Source of the DNA: an uncultured Bacteroidota bacterium
Lineage (GTDB): Bacteria > Bacteroidota > Bacteroidia > Flavobacteriales > Schleiferiaceae
Length of the DNA: 44,564 bases
Direction: 5' to 3'
Assembly (NCBI GenBank): GCA_913057235.1
Contig: CAJXNI010000021.1
Span: 1 to 44,564 of the forward strand
Below the pieces are notes generated by a model. It was not told the DNA's origin. It did no database searches and saw only the letters and a list, made by a program, of their open reading frames with translations. Both the position numbers and the translations under genes were made by a program. This document shows positions 1-7,906 of the stretch, one piece after another (position 1 is the first letter of the stretch; each line of letters starts with the position of its first letter).

Positions 1-276
1 GTCGTAGTCCTTGAGGATACTTACAATCTTTGTGGGGGTGAATTTACTTTTTCTCATATCTGACAGTTTAAAGGTAATTACTCTTGTTTTAAACTGTCCT
101 ATTTTTGGGGAAGCTTACAGAAGGGCGGCTATGATCAGCTTCAAGTTGAATATGAAAAAGCACTACGTGAAGATAAAGAAAGTGATTTTTGGCTAGAAAT
201 AATTGAACGGCACCTTACCCAGTTTAAAAGCTTAAATTTAGTTGAAGACCCTCTGCCTTACCGCGGAGAAGCCTAG
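1..276 (+). pseudogene. 3' remnant of an unrecognised gene with an in-frame stop
   Basis: Frame 1 reads as coding from the window edge to a TAG at 274-276, but a TGA interrupts it at 61-63. Upstream of the stop it reads VVVLEDTYNLCGGEFTFSHI; downstream it continues QFKGNYSCFKLSYFWGSLQ and then a charged amphipathic stretch ending in EDPLPYRGEA. Both sides have normal composition and stay in the same frame, which fits one gene broken by a point mutation. No ATG follows the stop in this frame. I do not recognise the family. An overlapping 61-residue frame at 11-196 is hydrophobic and looks like a shadow. The 5' end lies outside the window, so an independent downstream gene with a rare start cannot be excluded. 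Confidence 0.4.
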
Positions 277-306
277 GTTTTTAAATACTTAATTGGACTT
301 TGCCTT

Positions 307-612
307 TTAATCACTCACTTTCATCTTCTCAATCATTTCCGTGGTCAATGGATCGCTGTAAGTTCCATAGGCATCCGTTAAAGTACCTTTAGTGCCGTCA
401 TGAGCGGTTACCGCAAAAACAATCGACATGTCGCCAGGATTGGTCATGCCTTCAAAGCGGTGATACTCATCTACTTTAAACTCATCAGGTGAATAGGCTT
501 TGTCCTCACCCTTGCTGTAAATTTTATCGGGTTGCAAGGTAAAATCTAAGGTGTAACCGCGCTGATTTAATTCATTAATGGCTTCTGAGAGTGTGTTATA
601 TCTATTGTTCAT
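307..612 (-). CDS. small conserved Bacteroidota protein of the family often labelled phosphoribosylpyrophosphate synthetase
   Basis: A 101-residue soluble protein with no signal peptide. It opens with an amphipathic helix (residues 5-20, NTLSEAINELNQRGYT), then short beta strands with YHRFEGMTNPGD and VFAVTAHDGTKGTLTDAYGTY. This pattern matches a short family common in Bacteroidota that databases often call phosphoribosylpyrophosphate synthetase. At 101 residues it is far too small for that enzyme and has no PRPP-binding loop, so I regard the name as an annotation error and the function as unknown. It lies 48 bp downstream of the LpxH-like gene on the same strand and may be co-transcribed. 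The family match is from memory. Confidence 0.75.
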   Translation of the reverse strand: MNNRYNTLSEAINELNQRGYTLDFTLQPDKIYSKGEDKAYSPDEFKVDEYHRFEGMTNPGDMSIVFAVTAHDGTKGTLTDAYGTYSDPLTTEMIEKMKVSD

Positions 613-660
613 TGCGTTATTTTATAGAGGCAACGACCTCCCGTAACCATTGTTTATGAG

Positions 661-1428
661 TTACGCGGGTTTTGAAAACTCTTTAAGGTGCATTTTCTCG
701 CCATCAAAAACACCATAGGTATAGTATTGAATCCAATCACCTAGATTGAAATAGGTGCTGCCATTTTTCTTTAATTCAATTTGAAGGGGCAGATGCCTGT
801 GGCCAAAAATGAAGTAGTCGAAAAACTCCTTCTCCAGCACCTCTTTTGCGTAAATAACTAACCATTCTTGATCCTCGCCATGAAACTCAGCATCTTTATG
901 GCCGGTTTTAGCACGGCTACTGCGTGAGAAGTAATCGGCCAGGCCTATGCCAAAATTAGGATGCAATCGGGCGAAAGCCCACTGTAAAAAAGGATTGGCA
1001 AAGACCTTTTTAATGAACTTATAACCGTGATCACCCGGACCCAAACCATCTCCGTGTCCAATGTAAAATTTCTTGTTGTTCCAGGTTCTCGTGATAGGTT
1101 CTCGGTACAATTGAGCTCCAAGCTCCTGCGGCAGATAGTCAAAAATCCACATATCGTGATTGCCGGTAAACAAATGAATGGGAATGCCTTCATCGGCCAA
1201 CTGAGCCAGTTTACCCAAAACCCGCACAAAGCCGCGCGGCACCGCCTTTTTGTACTCAAACCAAAAGTCAAAAAGATCACCTACAATAAATATTTCGGCC
1301 GCGGTGGGTGCAATCTCATCCAGCCATTTTACAAACTGCTTTTCACGCTTTAGACTAGCCTGATAATTAGGCACACCTAAATGCAAGTCTGAGGCGAAGT
1401 AGATTTTTTTTCCAGGCGCTAATTGCAT
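661..1428 (-). CDS. lpxH: UDP-2,3-diacylglucosamine diphosphatase (LpxH-type metallophosphoesterase)
   Basis: Calcineurin-like phosphoesterase of 255 residues. All metal-site motifs are present in order: SDLHLG (about 14-19), GDLFDFWFEY (about 50-59), GNHDMW (about 89-94), GHGDG (about 124-128) and GHRH near residue 209. The FDFWFEY extension and the length are typical of LpxH, which cleaves UDP-2,3-diacylglucosamine to lipid X and UMP at the inner face of the cytoplasmic membrane in lipid A synthesis. The ATG at 1428 directly precedes MQLAPGKKIYFASDLHLG. It lies 48 bp downstream of an envelope protein gene on the same strand. Other UDP-sugar phosphoesterases of this superfamily are possible, but LpxH is the best reading. 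Confidence 0.85.
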   Translation of the reverse strand: MQLAPGKKIYFASDLHLGVPNYQASLKREKQFVKWLDEIAPTAAEIFIVGDLFDFWFEYKKAVPRGFVRVLGKLAQLADEGIPIHLFTGNHDMWIFDYLPQELGAQLYREPITRTWNNKKFYIGHGDGLGPGDHGYKFIKKVFANPFLQWAFARLHPNFGIGLADYFSRSSRAKTGHKDAEFHGEDQEWLVIYAKEVLEKEFFDYFIFGHRHLPLQIELKKNGSTYFNLGDWIQYYTYGVFDGEKMHLKEFSKPA

Positions 1429-1476
1429 GGGGGCTAAGATAGCAGTCTCTGCCCAAAAGGATCACCTATTCTGAGG

Positions 1477-2493
1477 CTAAAAACGCAATTGTAAACCGCC
1501 TTGCCAAAGATGGTCAGCAGCAGCATCTAAATCATACACCATAGGCGTGTATTGGGCGGTGGCCAATAGCCAGGAAAAAATCTGGTAACTAACTCCTGCA
1601 TGGCCTACCATCATGAAAGAATCTGTATTGGCTGTAAACTCATAATTTAAGGGAGGGTTATTAAGGGTAATCGTTTCTTCAATCCAAGCGTTACCCAAAC
1701 CGGCTAGCAAATGAGCTTTTAGCCTTTCTGATTTCAGCGGGGTAAACTCTATTCCCGTGCCCAGGTATACACCGTCTAACTCATAGGTTGAGGTGTTTCT
1801 CTGCTGATCAAAATATCCCAGTTTTAGCAACCAATTTCCAGTAACTATCCCAAACTCAAAGCCAGAGCCTGGCCCGTAACGGTGTGCCCCCGCTAAAATA
1901 TTGAAGTAAAAATCTTGCTTGATATTTTTCCGCTTGGGCGATGTTTTACGCTTGTCGGGCGGTAAGATGCTCCTGCCGGGCCAAGTGCCAAAGCGCAGCC
2001 CTAAGCTTAACTGTAGCCAGTTTTCTGTAAAAACACCAACAGGGAGATTTAAGGCCAGGCTGGTATTAAAGGCCCAACCTTTATGCAGCTTAAAGCTAGA
2101 CTGAAGCATGGGCAGGAAAATTGGAATAATCTGATAATCTGGCTCCATGCCTCCTGTACCGTCCATTAAAAAACCATCTGTGATAATGCTTACAGCGGGG
2201 CCAAGGCGAAAATCCATATTAAAACGATCGCTGACGGGAAAGTGAAAACCGGTACCCAAGTAAATATCATGCGCCCGGGTGCCAAAGCGATAATCTGCAT
2301 AGTTATGAAAACGATAGCCCAAGGTAAAGGCCTTATTATTGAGGGCTAAATGTGCCTCTGCACCTACGTTGTAACCCATTTCACCGGTAATACCCGGGCC
2401 GGCCGTGAGGGTATACCAATGGTTTACTTGGTATGACTGGGCGCAAAGCCACCAGGATTGTGAAAGCAGAAGGATCAGAAAAGTTTTTTTCAT
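1477..2493 (-). CDS. secreted/outer-membrane beta-barrel-like protein
   Basis: A 338-residue protein with a signal peptide (MKKTFLILLLSQSWWLCAQ, cleavage likely after residue 18 or 19). The rest is built from alternating hydrophobic and aromatic strands with turns (LGYRFHNYADYRFGT, IYLGTGFHFP, LLATAQYTPM) and ends LWQGGLQLRF. A C-terminal aromatic residue is characteristic of outer-membrane barrels. It starts 2 bp after the stop of the preceding envelope gene (2496-3077), so the two are probably translated from one mRNA. No domain name can be assigned. A role as a small outer-membrane barrel is inferred from composition and ending only. Confidence 0.7.
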   Translation of the reverse strand: MKKTFLILLLSQSWWLCAQSYQVNHWYTLTAGPGITGEMGYNVGAEAHLALNNKAFTLGYRFHNYADYRFGTRAHDIYLGTGFHFPVSDRFNMDFRLGPAVSIITDGFLMDGTGGMEPDYQIIPIFLPMLQSSFKLHKGWAFNTSLALNLPVGVFTENWLQLSLGLRFGTWPGRSILPPDKRKTSPKRKNIKQDFYFNILAGAHRYGPGSGFEFGIVTGNWLLKLGYFDQQRNTSTYELDGVYLGTGIEFTPLKSERLKAHLLAGLGNAWIEETITLNNPPLNYEFTANTDSFMMVGHAGVSYQIFSWLLATAQYTPMVYDLDAAADHLWQGGLQLRF

Positions 2494-2495
2494 TT

Positions 2496-3077
2496 CTAAA
2501 AGAATTTGCCAAAGCCTAGGGTGAGTCCGGCATAGAATCCTGCATCAGCTCTTGCCCCGGTGGCACCTACATTAAGCCCTAGCAGAAATACTTTCAAGTT
2601 AAAGGAGGCCTGGGCGGCCACAACCCAGCTGAAAGAGGGATTTTCCGCTATATCGTAATCGTATCCTAAAAAACGTGACGACACATTAACCGGAACTCCA
2701 TAACTACCAAAGCCCACCCCTGCATGCAGATCCACTAAAAATAACTTGGCCTTAAAAAGCTTTCCTGCCTTTAAATTGAAAGCACGCAATCTAGGATTAG
2801 GCTCACCAAATATCTCCAACTCACCCATTGAAGATTCTCTATATTCCAAACCTAGTCGGATTGGTCCTACTTCGCCATTAAGGCTCACGCTGCCAGAAGA
2901 AATGGAACCTAAACCACCAGAAAACTCTAGCCAATAATAGGCTTGGGCAGCCGGCCCAGTAACAATGTTGGTTTTATTTTCTGATTGTGCTCCTAGTTTA
3001 ATAGGGTTTGCCAAGAGCAGAAGCAGAAGAGTGCCCCAATACGCCTTTCCAAAAAAACGAAGCTTAGAATAGCCCAT
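2496..3077 (-). CDS. secreted beta-strand-rich envelope protein
   Basis: I place the start at the ATG at 3077 (MGYSKLRFFGKAYWG), giving 193 residues with a signal peptide ending near LGAQ. The same frame is open further upstream to 3149, but that extension runs through the terminator of the superoxide dismutase gene (3119-3144) and would add a basic leader before the signal peptide, so I reject it. The mature part alternates strands and glycine turns and ends GLTLGFGKFF, a barrel-like aromatic C-terminus. It is probably expressed with the similar-looking gene at 1477-2493. Function is unknown. Confidence 0.65.
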   Translation of the reverse strand: MGYSKLRFFGKAYWGTLLLLLLANPIKLGAQSENKTNIVTGPAAQAYYWLEFSGGLGSISSGSVSLNGEVGPIRLGLEYRESSMGELEIFGEPNPRLRAFNLKAGKLFKAKLFLVDLHAGVGFGSYGVPVNVSSRFLGYDYDIAENPSFSWVVAAQASFNLKVFLLGLNVGATGARADAGFYAGLTLGFGKFF

Positions 3078-3116
3078 GCTTTTAGGTTTTGTCAGAATTA
3101 GTACGCGCCTAAAACT

Positions 3117-3144
3117 AACAAAAAAACCCCGCAAAATGCGGGGC
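3117..3144 (-). terminator. intrinsic terminator of the superoxide dismutase gene
   Basis: On the minus strand a 7-bp GC-rich stem (CCCCGCA at 3127-3133 paired with TGCGGGG at 3137-3143, loop of three) is followed by a run of T's. It begins about 27 bp beyond the sod stop codon. Confidence 0.85.
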
Positions 3145-3170
3145 CTCACTCTAAATAAAACAGTGGGTGA

Positions 3171-3779
3171 TTATTTGGCAGCTGCGTAGCGCTTAGCCAC
3201 TTCGTCCCAATTAATCACATTAAAGAATGCGCTCACATAATCAGGGCGTTTGTTTTGATACTTTAAGTAGTAGGCATGTTCCCAAACGTCTAAACCTAAA
3301 ATGGGCGTACCTTTTACCTCAGCCACATCCATTAAAGGATTGTCTTGGTTAGGGGTAGAGCTTACGTGTAGTTTACCATCGGCTCCCACCAAAAGCCAAG
3401 CCCAACCTGAACCAAATTGCGTGGTAGCTGCTTTGGCAAATTCTTCTTTAAAGCTTTCGTAAGAACCAAAAGCTGCATTAATAGCATCGGCTAGCTCACC
3501 GCTGGGGTTTCCTCCGCCATTGGGACCCATAACTTCCCAAAACAAAGCGTGGTTGTAAAAGCCACCGCCATTGTTGCGCACTCCCGCACCATGCTGCGAA
3601 ATGTTTGCTAAAATATCTTCAATCTTTTTGCCTTCTAAGTCCGTGCCTTCTATGGCTGCATTCAACTTAGTAGTATAGCCCGCGTGGTGTTTATCATGAT
3701 GTATTTCCATGGTTTGGGCATCAATATGCGGCTCTAAGGCATCTTTAGAATAAGGTAATTCTGGAAGTTCAAAAGCCAT
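3171..3779 (-). CDS. sodA: superoxide dismutase, Mn-type (Fe/Mn family)
   Basis: A 202-residue cytoplasmic enzyme that converts superoxide to oxygen and hydrogen peroxide. The metal ligands are H27 (in [10 protein letters not shown]), H77 (in [11 protein letters not shown]), D164 and H168 (in [12 protein letters not shown]). The glycine-rich GGGFYNH segment, with Gln supplied instead by TPNQDNPL (Q145), is the arrangement of Mn-dependent rather than Fe-dependent members, although Bacteroidota enzymes of this family can use either metal. There is no signal peptide. A minus-strand TAnnTTTG box (TAGATTTG, 3830-3837) lies about 50 bp upstream and a terminator follows the gene, so it is probably transcribed alone. 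Confidence 0.95.
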   Translation of the reverse strand: MAFELPELPYSKDALEPHIDAQTMEIHHDKHHAGYTTKLNAAIEGTDLEGKKIEDILANISQHGAGVRNNGGGFYNHALFWEVMGPNGGGNPSGELADAINAAFGSYESFKEEFAKAATTQFGSGWAWLLVGADGKLHVSSTPNQDNPLMDVAEVKGTPILGLDVWEHAYYLKYQNKRPDYVSAFFNVINWDEVAKRYAAAK

Positions 3780-3829
3780 AATGTTGGTTTTAATTATTTG
3801 AATTTTTGTTTAATAAAGAATTGGGCTAA

Positions 3830-3837
3830 CAAATCTA
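3830..3837 (-). promoter_or_regulatory. putative -7 box of the superoxide dismutase promoter
   Basis: Minus-strand TAGATTTG fits the Bacteroidota -7 consensus TAnnTTTG and lies 50 bp before the start codon. No convincing -33 element is visible. Confidence 0.5.
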
Positions 3838-3984
3838 TTTGAAAGAAGGTTTTTATAAAAACCCTAAATGCAGAAAGTTTTTAGGGTGCCTCTTTTAAAC
3901 CCGGCAAATTGGCTTTAAGCCGATGGTAAAACTCTGGCGGTAAAGCCTTTGTGAACCCATCTAAACTAAGGAGGGCAATTTTTC

Positions 3985-3992
3985 TACCTTTG
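3985..3992 (+). promoter_or_regulatory. putative -7 box of the hppD promoter
   Basis: TACCTTTG followed by CGGC matches TAnnTTTG and lies 19 bp before the hppD ATG. The same TTTGCGGC continuation is seen at the asd promoter. Confidence 0.55.
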
Positions 3993-4011
3993 CGGCAAAG
4001 CCAAAAAAAAA

Positions 4012-5157
4012 ATGAAAACAACATACGATAACAGCTCTTTAAAATTAAAAAAGGAGTTTGCTGAAGCGGAAGACTTTCTGCCTCTAAATGGAACTGATTA
4101 CGTTGAACTTTACGTGGGCAACGCCAAGCAGGCGGCTCACTTTTATAAAACAGCCTTTGGCTTTCAAAGTGTGGCCTACAGTGGTTTAGAAACCGGCATG
4201 AAAGATCGCGTAAGCTACGTTTTACAGCAAGATAAAATCAGACTGGTACTAACCTCGCCCATGGAGCCCCATGGCCCCATTAATGACCATATTAACACCC
4301 ATGGCGATGGCGTTAAAAATGTAGCCCTTTGGGTAGATGATGCCACCAAAAGCTTTGAGGAAACCGTAAAGCGGGGCGCTGAAGTTGCCTTTGAACCTAA
4401 AACCATTGAAGATGACCACGGCAAAGTGGTGATGAGTGGCATTAAAACCTACGGTGAAACGGTGCACATCTTTGTGGAGCGCTCTGCCTATGAGGGTCCG
4501 TTTATGCCCGGCTTTAGAAAATGGGAAAGTGATTACAACCCGCAGCCGGCCGGACTCAAATTTATTGACCACATGGTAGGCAACGTGGGTTGGGGCGAAA
4601 TGAATAAGTGGGTAGATTTTTACGCCAAGGTTTTAGGCTTCGCACAGCTGGTTTCTTTTGATGATAAGGATATTTCTACCGATTACACCGCGCTCATGAG
4701 CAAGGTAATGACCAATGGCAACGGCCGTATTAAGTTCCCCATTAATGAACCGGCCAAAGGCAAAAAGAAAAGCCAAATTGAAGAATACATAGACTTTTAC
4801 AAGGGCGCAGGGGTACAACACATTGCCGTGGCAACCGATGACATTTTAACTACCATTGATCGGCTTAAAGCCGGAGGGGTAGAGTTTTTATACGTACCAG
4901 ACACCTACTACGATGATCTTTTAGACCGGGTGGGCCATATTGATGAAGAAATTGAGGAGCTGCGCAAGCGCGGCATTTTGGTAGACCGTGACGATGAGGG
5001 CTACCTCTTACAGCTGTTTACCAAACCGGTAGGCGATCGGCCTACGTTGTTTTTTGAGATTATTCAGCGTAAAGGCGCCAAAAGCTTTGGCAAAGGAAAC
5101 TTCAAGGCGCTGTTTGAAGCCATTGAGCACGAGCAAGAATTGCGCGGTACTTTGTAA
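4012..5157 (+). CDS. hppD: 4-hydroxyphenylpyruvate dioxygenase
   Basis: A 381-residue non-haem iron enzyme converting 4-hydroxyphenylpyruvate to homogentisate in tyrosine breakdown. It has two vicinal-oxygen-chelate halves, residues about 27-155 and 183-352. The iron ligands are visible in the C-terminal half: H187 (FIDHMVGNV), H270 (GVQHIAVATDD) and E349 (PTLFFEIIQRKG). The FFEIIQR ending and the LLQLFTKPVGDRPT segment are diagnostic. The ATG at 4012 follows an A-rich leader 19 bp after a TAnnTTTG box. The next homogentisate-pathway enzyme is not adjacent. A strong terminator follows, so the gene looks monocistronic. Confidence 0.95.
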   Translation: MKTTYDNSSLKLKKEFAEAEDFLPLNGTDYVELYVGNAKQAAHFYKTAFGFQSVAYSGLETGMKDRVSYVLQQDKIRLVLTSPMEPHGPINDHINTHGDGVKNVALWVDDATKSFEETVKRGAEVAFEPKTIEDDHGKVVMSGIKTYGETVHIFVERSAYEGPFMPGFRKWESDYNPQPAGLKFIDHMVGNVGWGEMNKWVDFYAKVLGFAQLVSFDDKDISTDYTALMSKVMTNGNGRIKFPINEPAKGKKKSQIEEYIDFYKGAGVQHIAVATDDILTTIDRLKAGGVEFLYVPDTYYDDLLDRVGHIDEEIEELRKRGILVDRDDEGYLLQLFTKPVGDRPTLFFEIIQRKGAKSFGKGNFKALFEAIEHEQELRGTL

Positions 5158-5179
5158 AAAGTGCGTACCTGATTTTAGA

Positions 5180-5216
5180 AAGCCATTCGGGAAAAGTTTC
5201 CGGATGGCTTTTTTAT
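5180..5216 (+). terminator. intrinsic terminator of hppD
   Basis: An 11-bp stem, AAGCCATTCGG at 5180-5190 with CCGGATGGCTT at 5200-5210 (one G-T pair), is followed by TTTTTATTT. It sits 22 bp after the hppD stop and may also serve the converging gene. Confidence 0.85.
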
Positions 5217-5247
5217 TTCTCAGCCATTGAAAGTCTAAATCGCCTGG

Positions 5248-7842
5248 CTAACGGCTCAGTACCACCGTTTCCTTTACCACCCCACTGCTACCGTTGGGAT
5301 TAAAATAGTCCATCACCACCAGGTAAGGCCCCCTTTGCGCCAACTGCCCTTGCCGGGTTGTACCATCCCACGTAAGTGTACCGGTTTGTGCCGTAGGCTC
5401 CTGGGTGCTAAGGGTGGTGAGAAGCTGCCCTTTGACGGTGAAAATGCGCACCGAAACTACCTGGCCGCCTTGCGGAAACTGGTACTGAATGCTCACAAAA
5501 TCATGGTAGCCGTCTTGGTTGGGTGAAAATACTTTAGGGCTAAGGCTCAGTTTGGCTTGGCCGGGCATTGGCTGGTGCCACTGTGAATTTTGCCTACCGG
5601 GTGTTGCGTAACCGTCTGCAGCAGCAGCGCTCAGCCAGTTGTTAGGGTCTTGGCTGGCGCCCGTGTAGCGGATGCGCTCCAAACTCACCCCTTCGGTTTG
5701 GTCCAGCACCTGCAAATGCCAATCTTCCTGATAGGCCACCGCGTCTAGCACCTCAAAATTGGCACTGGTCAGGCAAACCGTGCCTTCCCCGTCTGGCATA
5801 GAAGGGAGATCGGCCACCGGTACCAAAGCTCCCTCAGGAATATTCTCATAAAAAGGCAAAACACCAGGCAGGCTTTCGGTGAGCGCCAGGTGGTCGCCCG
5901 GGTACATTAAATAACTCACACTTAAAAGGGGCTCTAAATCCAAGGGGCTTTGGCCGATGGGATCCCAATTCCCCATCCGCAGCGTAGCCAGGTCTATAAT
6001 TTTGGCGCTGGCATTGTAAATTTCCACAAAATCACTGCCCCCAGTGTAAGGGTTAAAAAGGAGCTCATTAATCACTAGGTCGCCCTTTTCGGCTGCAGCC
6101 GGAAGGCCGAAGGTCAAAGTATCAGGGGCCATGGTGTTTCCCGCACAATCATTTGGCCACTCGGCCAGCCATAGCTTGTACAGTTCTTGGGGTTGAAGCG
6201 GCTGGTTCAGCTGTAACAAAACGCGATCGCGGGTGGGCAGCACCGTTACACGGTTTACGCTCAAGCCCGCGTTAAACTGATACAGGCCAGACTTTTCCAG
6301 AAAGCCAGGCGCGAGGCGCTCGGTGAAAAAAAGTAGCATGGCACTATCCCCAGGCAACGTGATCCGTTGAAAGGCTGGCGGCACCGTATCGGGGTTTAAG
6401 CCAGCCACGCTGTTCACGTAGCCGGGCGTGCCCCCCACCGCACTGACCGAACCGCGCCAATTGGTAGCACCGCTGCAAATATTCTGGGGGTCAATTTGCT
6501 CCAGGCTCCAGCCGCCCTCCGCTTTATTGGGGTCGCGAAACCACTCTGGGCGGTAGCTAACCGTACTTAAAATGATTTGCTGCGGACTGCGCAGAGTTAC
6601 GGTAGCGCCTCCGTTGGTGAGGGCTACGCTGCTTAAATCGAGACCTAAAAGCGGAGTGCCGGGCGGAAATTCAGCCAGACCCTCATCTTTGGTGAGCACC
6701 ACGTAGCCACCAGCTGGCAAAAGGTAGTCAGGCAGCGTGGCCGTGCTATTGCCGGCTTCCAGTACGTAATCTCGCAGGTTTAAATCCAAAGCACTTTGGT
6801 TATAAAGTTCCAGGTATTCCCGTTCTGGTAAGGCATTGGGTGGCGTGCCAACTACCGGATTGGGGTCAAACATGATTTCGTTGAGCACCACATCGCCTTC
6901 TTGGGGCACCACGTAACGGAAGGACAAACTATCCTGAGCCCGGTTGCCCACACGGTCGCTTACCCCGTTCACGCGCAGCCAGTACAGTTGTTTATTTACA
7001 AAAGTGTCGGTAAAACTTAAGCTTACCCTGCGGGTATCTTGCGCATCCAGCACCGCCAGGGCTGGGTTGCCCAAGCCAGTTACACTGTAATTTTTTTCTT
7101 CTTCTGCTGAGATCTGATCTAAGCTTTCGCTGAAAAGCAGGGCCAGGGAATTGGCGCTGGAAACCCGTAAGGAGTCCAAGCGGGGAGCCAGCGTATCGGT
7201 AAAGGGGAAGCCGCTAACCTGCAGGCTATCCACGAAAAACTTATCGGCCCTGGTCTTCGTGTAGTGGCAACGCCAACCTACATGGGTGCTAAAAGTATGG
7301 GTAGCGTCTAAAGCCGAGTCTAAGGCTACTAAACCAGAGCCCGTATCGGCCTCCAGGCGCCAAAAACCACCAGCCGAACGACTGACCGCAACGGTGGCTT
7401 TTACAGGGTCCAAATCCAACCAGTCGGCTGGGCTTTCACACACCAGCGTGCTGGCGGCCCCCGTTTGCCGGTACAGACTTACCTTATCGGCCGAAGAGCC
7501 CCCCAAACGAAGGTAATAACCATTGAGGCCACCGGCTAAATTGGCTTGGTCACTCATCAGGTAAAAGCGGGCGTAATTGCTGCCCGAGGGGTTAAAATCC
7601 AACTCAAAGGTGATGGTCCAGCGGGCGTTGTTGATCAGATTAACAGGCGTGCTTAAATAGGCCCTGCCGGCTGCGGTGTCTTGCAATTGCAGGCGTTGTT
7701 GACTTACCCTAAAAAGGGCCGTATCTCCTTGCCAGGGCGGGTTTTGGGTGAAGTCGCCATCGGCAAAGTTTTCGGTGAAAACTTGCTGCCCCCAGGCAAA
7801 AAGAGAACAAAGGGTAAGGCTCAGGCTTAGGAGGTATTTCAT
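5248..7842 (-). CDS. large secreted multi-domain protein with two lamin-tail domains
   Basis: An 864-residue exported protein with a signal peptide (MKYLLSLSLTLCSLFAWGQ). Visible order: a jelly-roll-like N-terminal region (about 20-215), Ig-like segments resembling bacterial Ig-like domains (about 220-310 and 480-580), a lamin-tail domain at about 315-465 (GDVVLNEIMFDP and EYLELYNQSALDLNLRDY), a second at about 585-750 (GDLVINELLFNP and DFVEIYNASAKIIDLATL), and a C-terminal domain with FSPNQDGYHDFVSI and VRIFTVKGQLL resembling FlgD-Ig or CHU_C modules. Such architectures are common in Bacteroidota surface proteins. The C-terminus (VVKETVVLSR) is suggestive of, but not proof of, type IX secretion. 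It stands alone, divergent from asd. The substrate is unknown. Confidence 0.8.
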   Translation of the reverse strand: MKYLLSLSLTLCSLFAWGQQVFTENFADGDFTQNPPWQGDTALFRVSQQRLQLQDTAAGRAYLSTPVNLINNARWTITFELDFNPSGSNYARFYLMSDQANLAGGLNGYYLRLGGSSADKVSLYRQTGAASTLVCESPADWLDLDPVKATVAVSRSAGGFWRLEADTGSGLVALDSALDATHTFSTHVGWRCHYTKTRADKFFVDSLQVSGFPFTDTLAPRLDSLRVSSANSLALLFSESLDQISAEEEKNYSVTGLGNPALAVLDAQDTRRVSLSFTDTFVNKQLYWLRVNGVSDRVGNRAQDSLSFRYVVPQEGDVVLNEIMFDPNPVVGTPPNALPEREYLELYNQSALDLNLRDYVLEAGNSTATLPDYLLPAGGYVVLTKDEGLAEFPPGTPLLGLDLSSVALTNGGATVTLRSPQQIILSTVSYRPEWFRDPNKAEGGWSLEQIDPQNICSGATNWRGSVSAVGGTPGYVNSVAGLNPDTVPPAFQRITLPGDSAMLLFFTERLAPGFLEKSGLYQFNAGLSVNRVTVLPTRDRVLLQLNQPLQPQELYKLWLAEWPNDCAGNTMAPDTLTFGLPAAAEKGDLVINELLFNPYTGGSDFVEIYNASAKIIDLATLRMGNWDPIGQSPLDLEPLLSVSYLMYPGDHLALTESLPGVLPFYENIPEGALVPVADLPSMPDGEGTVCLTSANFEVLDAVAYQEDWHLQVLDQTEGVSLERIRYTGASQDPNNWLSAAAADGYATPGRQNSQWHQPMPGQAKLSLSPKVFSPNQDGYHDFVSIQYQFPQGGQVVSVRIFTVKGQLLTTLSTQEPTAQTGTLTWDGTTRQGQLAQRGPYLVVMDYFNPNGSSGVVKETVVLSR

Positions 7843-7853
7843 GGCTAATTACC

Positions 7854-7861
7854 TAATTTTG
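7854..7861 (+). promoter_or_regulatory. putative -7 box of the asd promoter
   Basis: TAATTTTG, again followed by CGGCC, fits TAnnTTTG and lies 45 bp before the asd start in the short gap from the divergent lamin-tail gene. Confidence 0.5.
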
Positions 7862-7906
7862 CGGCCTTTTGGGCCAATAATTTAAAGGCATTAAGATAGG
7901 TATTTT

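Noticed and set aside
3078-3149. N-terminal extension of the envelope protein gene to 3149
   Set aside because: The extension is the transcribed terminator of the sod gene and would put a basic segment before a good signal peptide.
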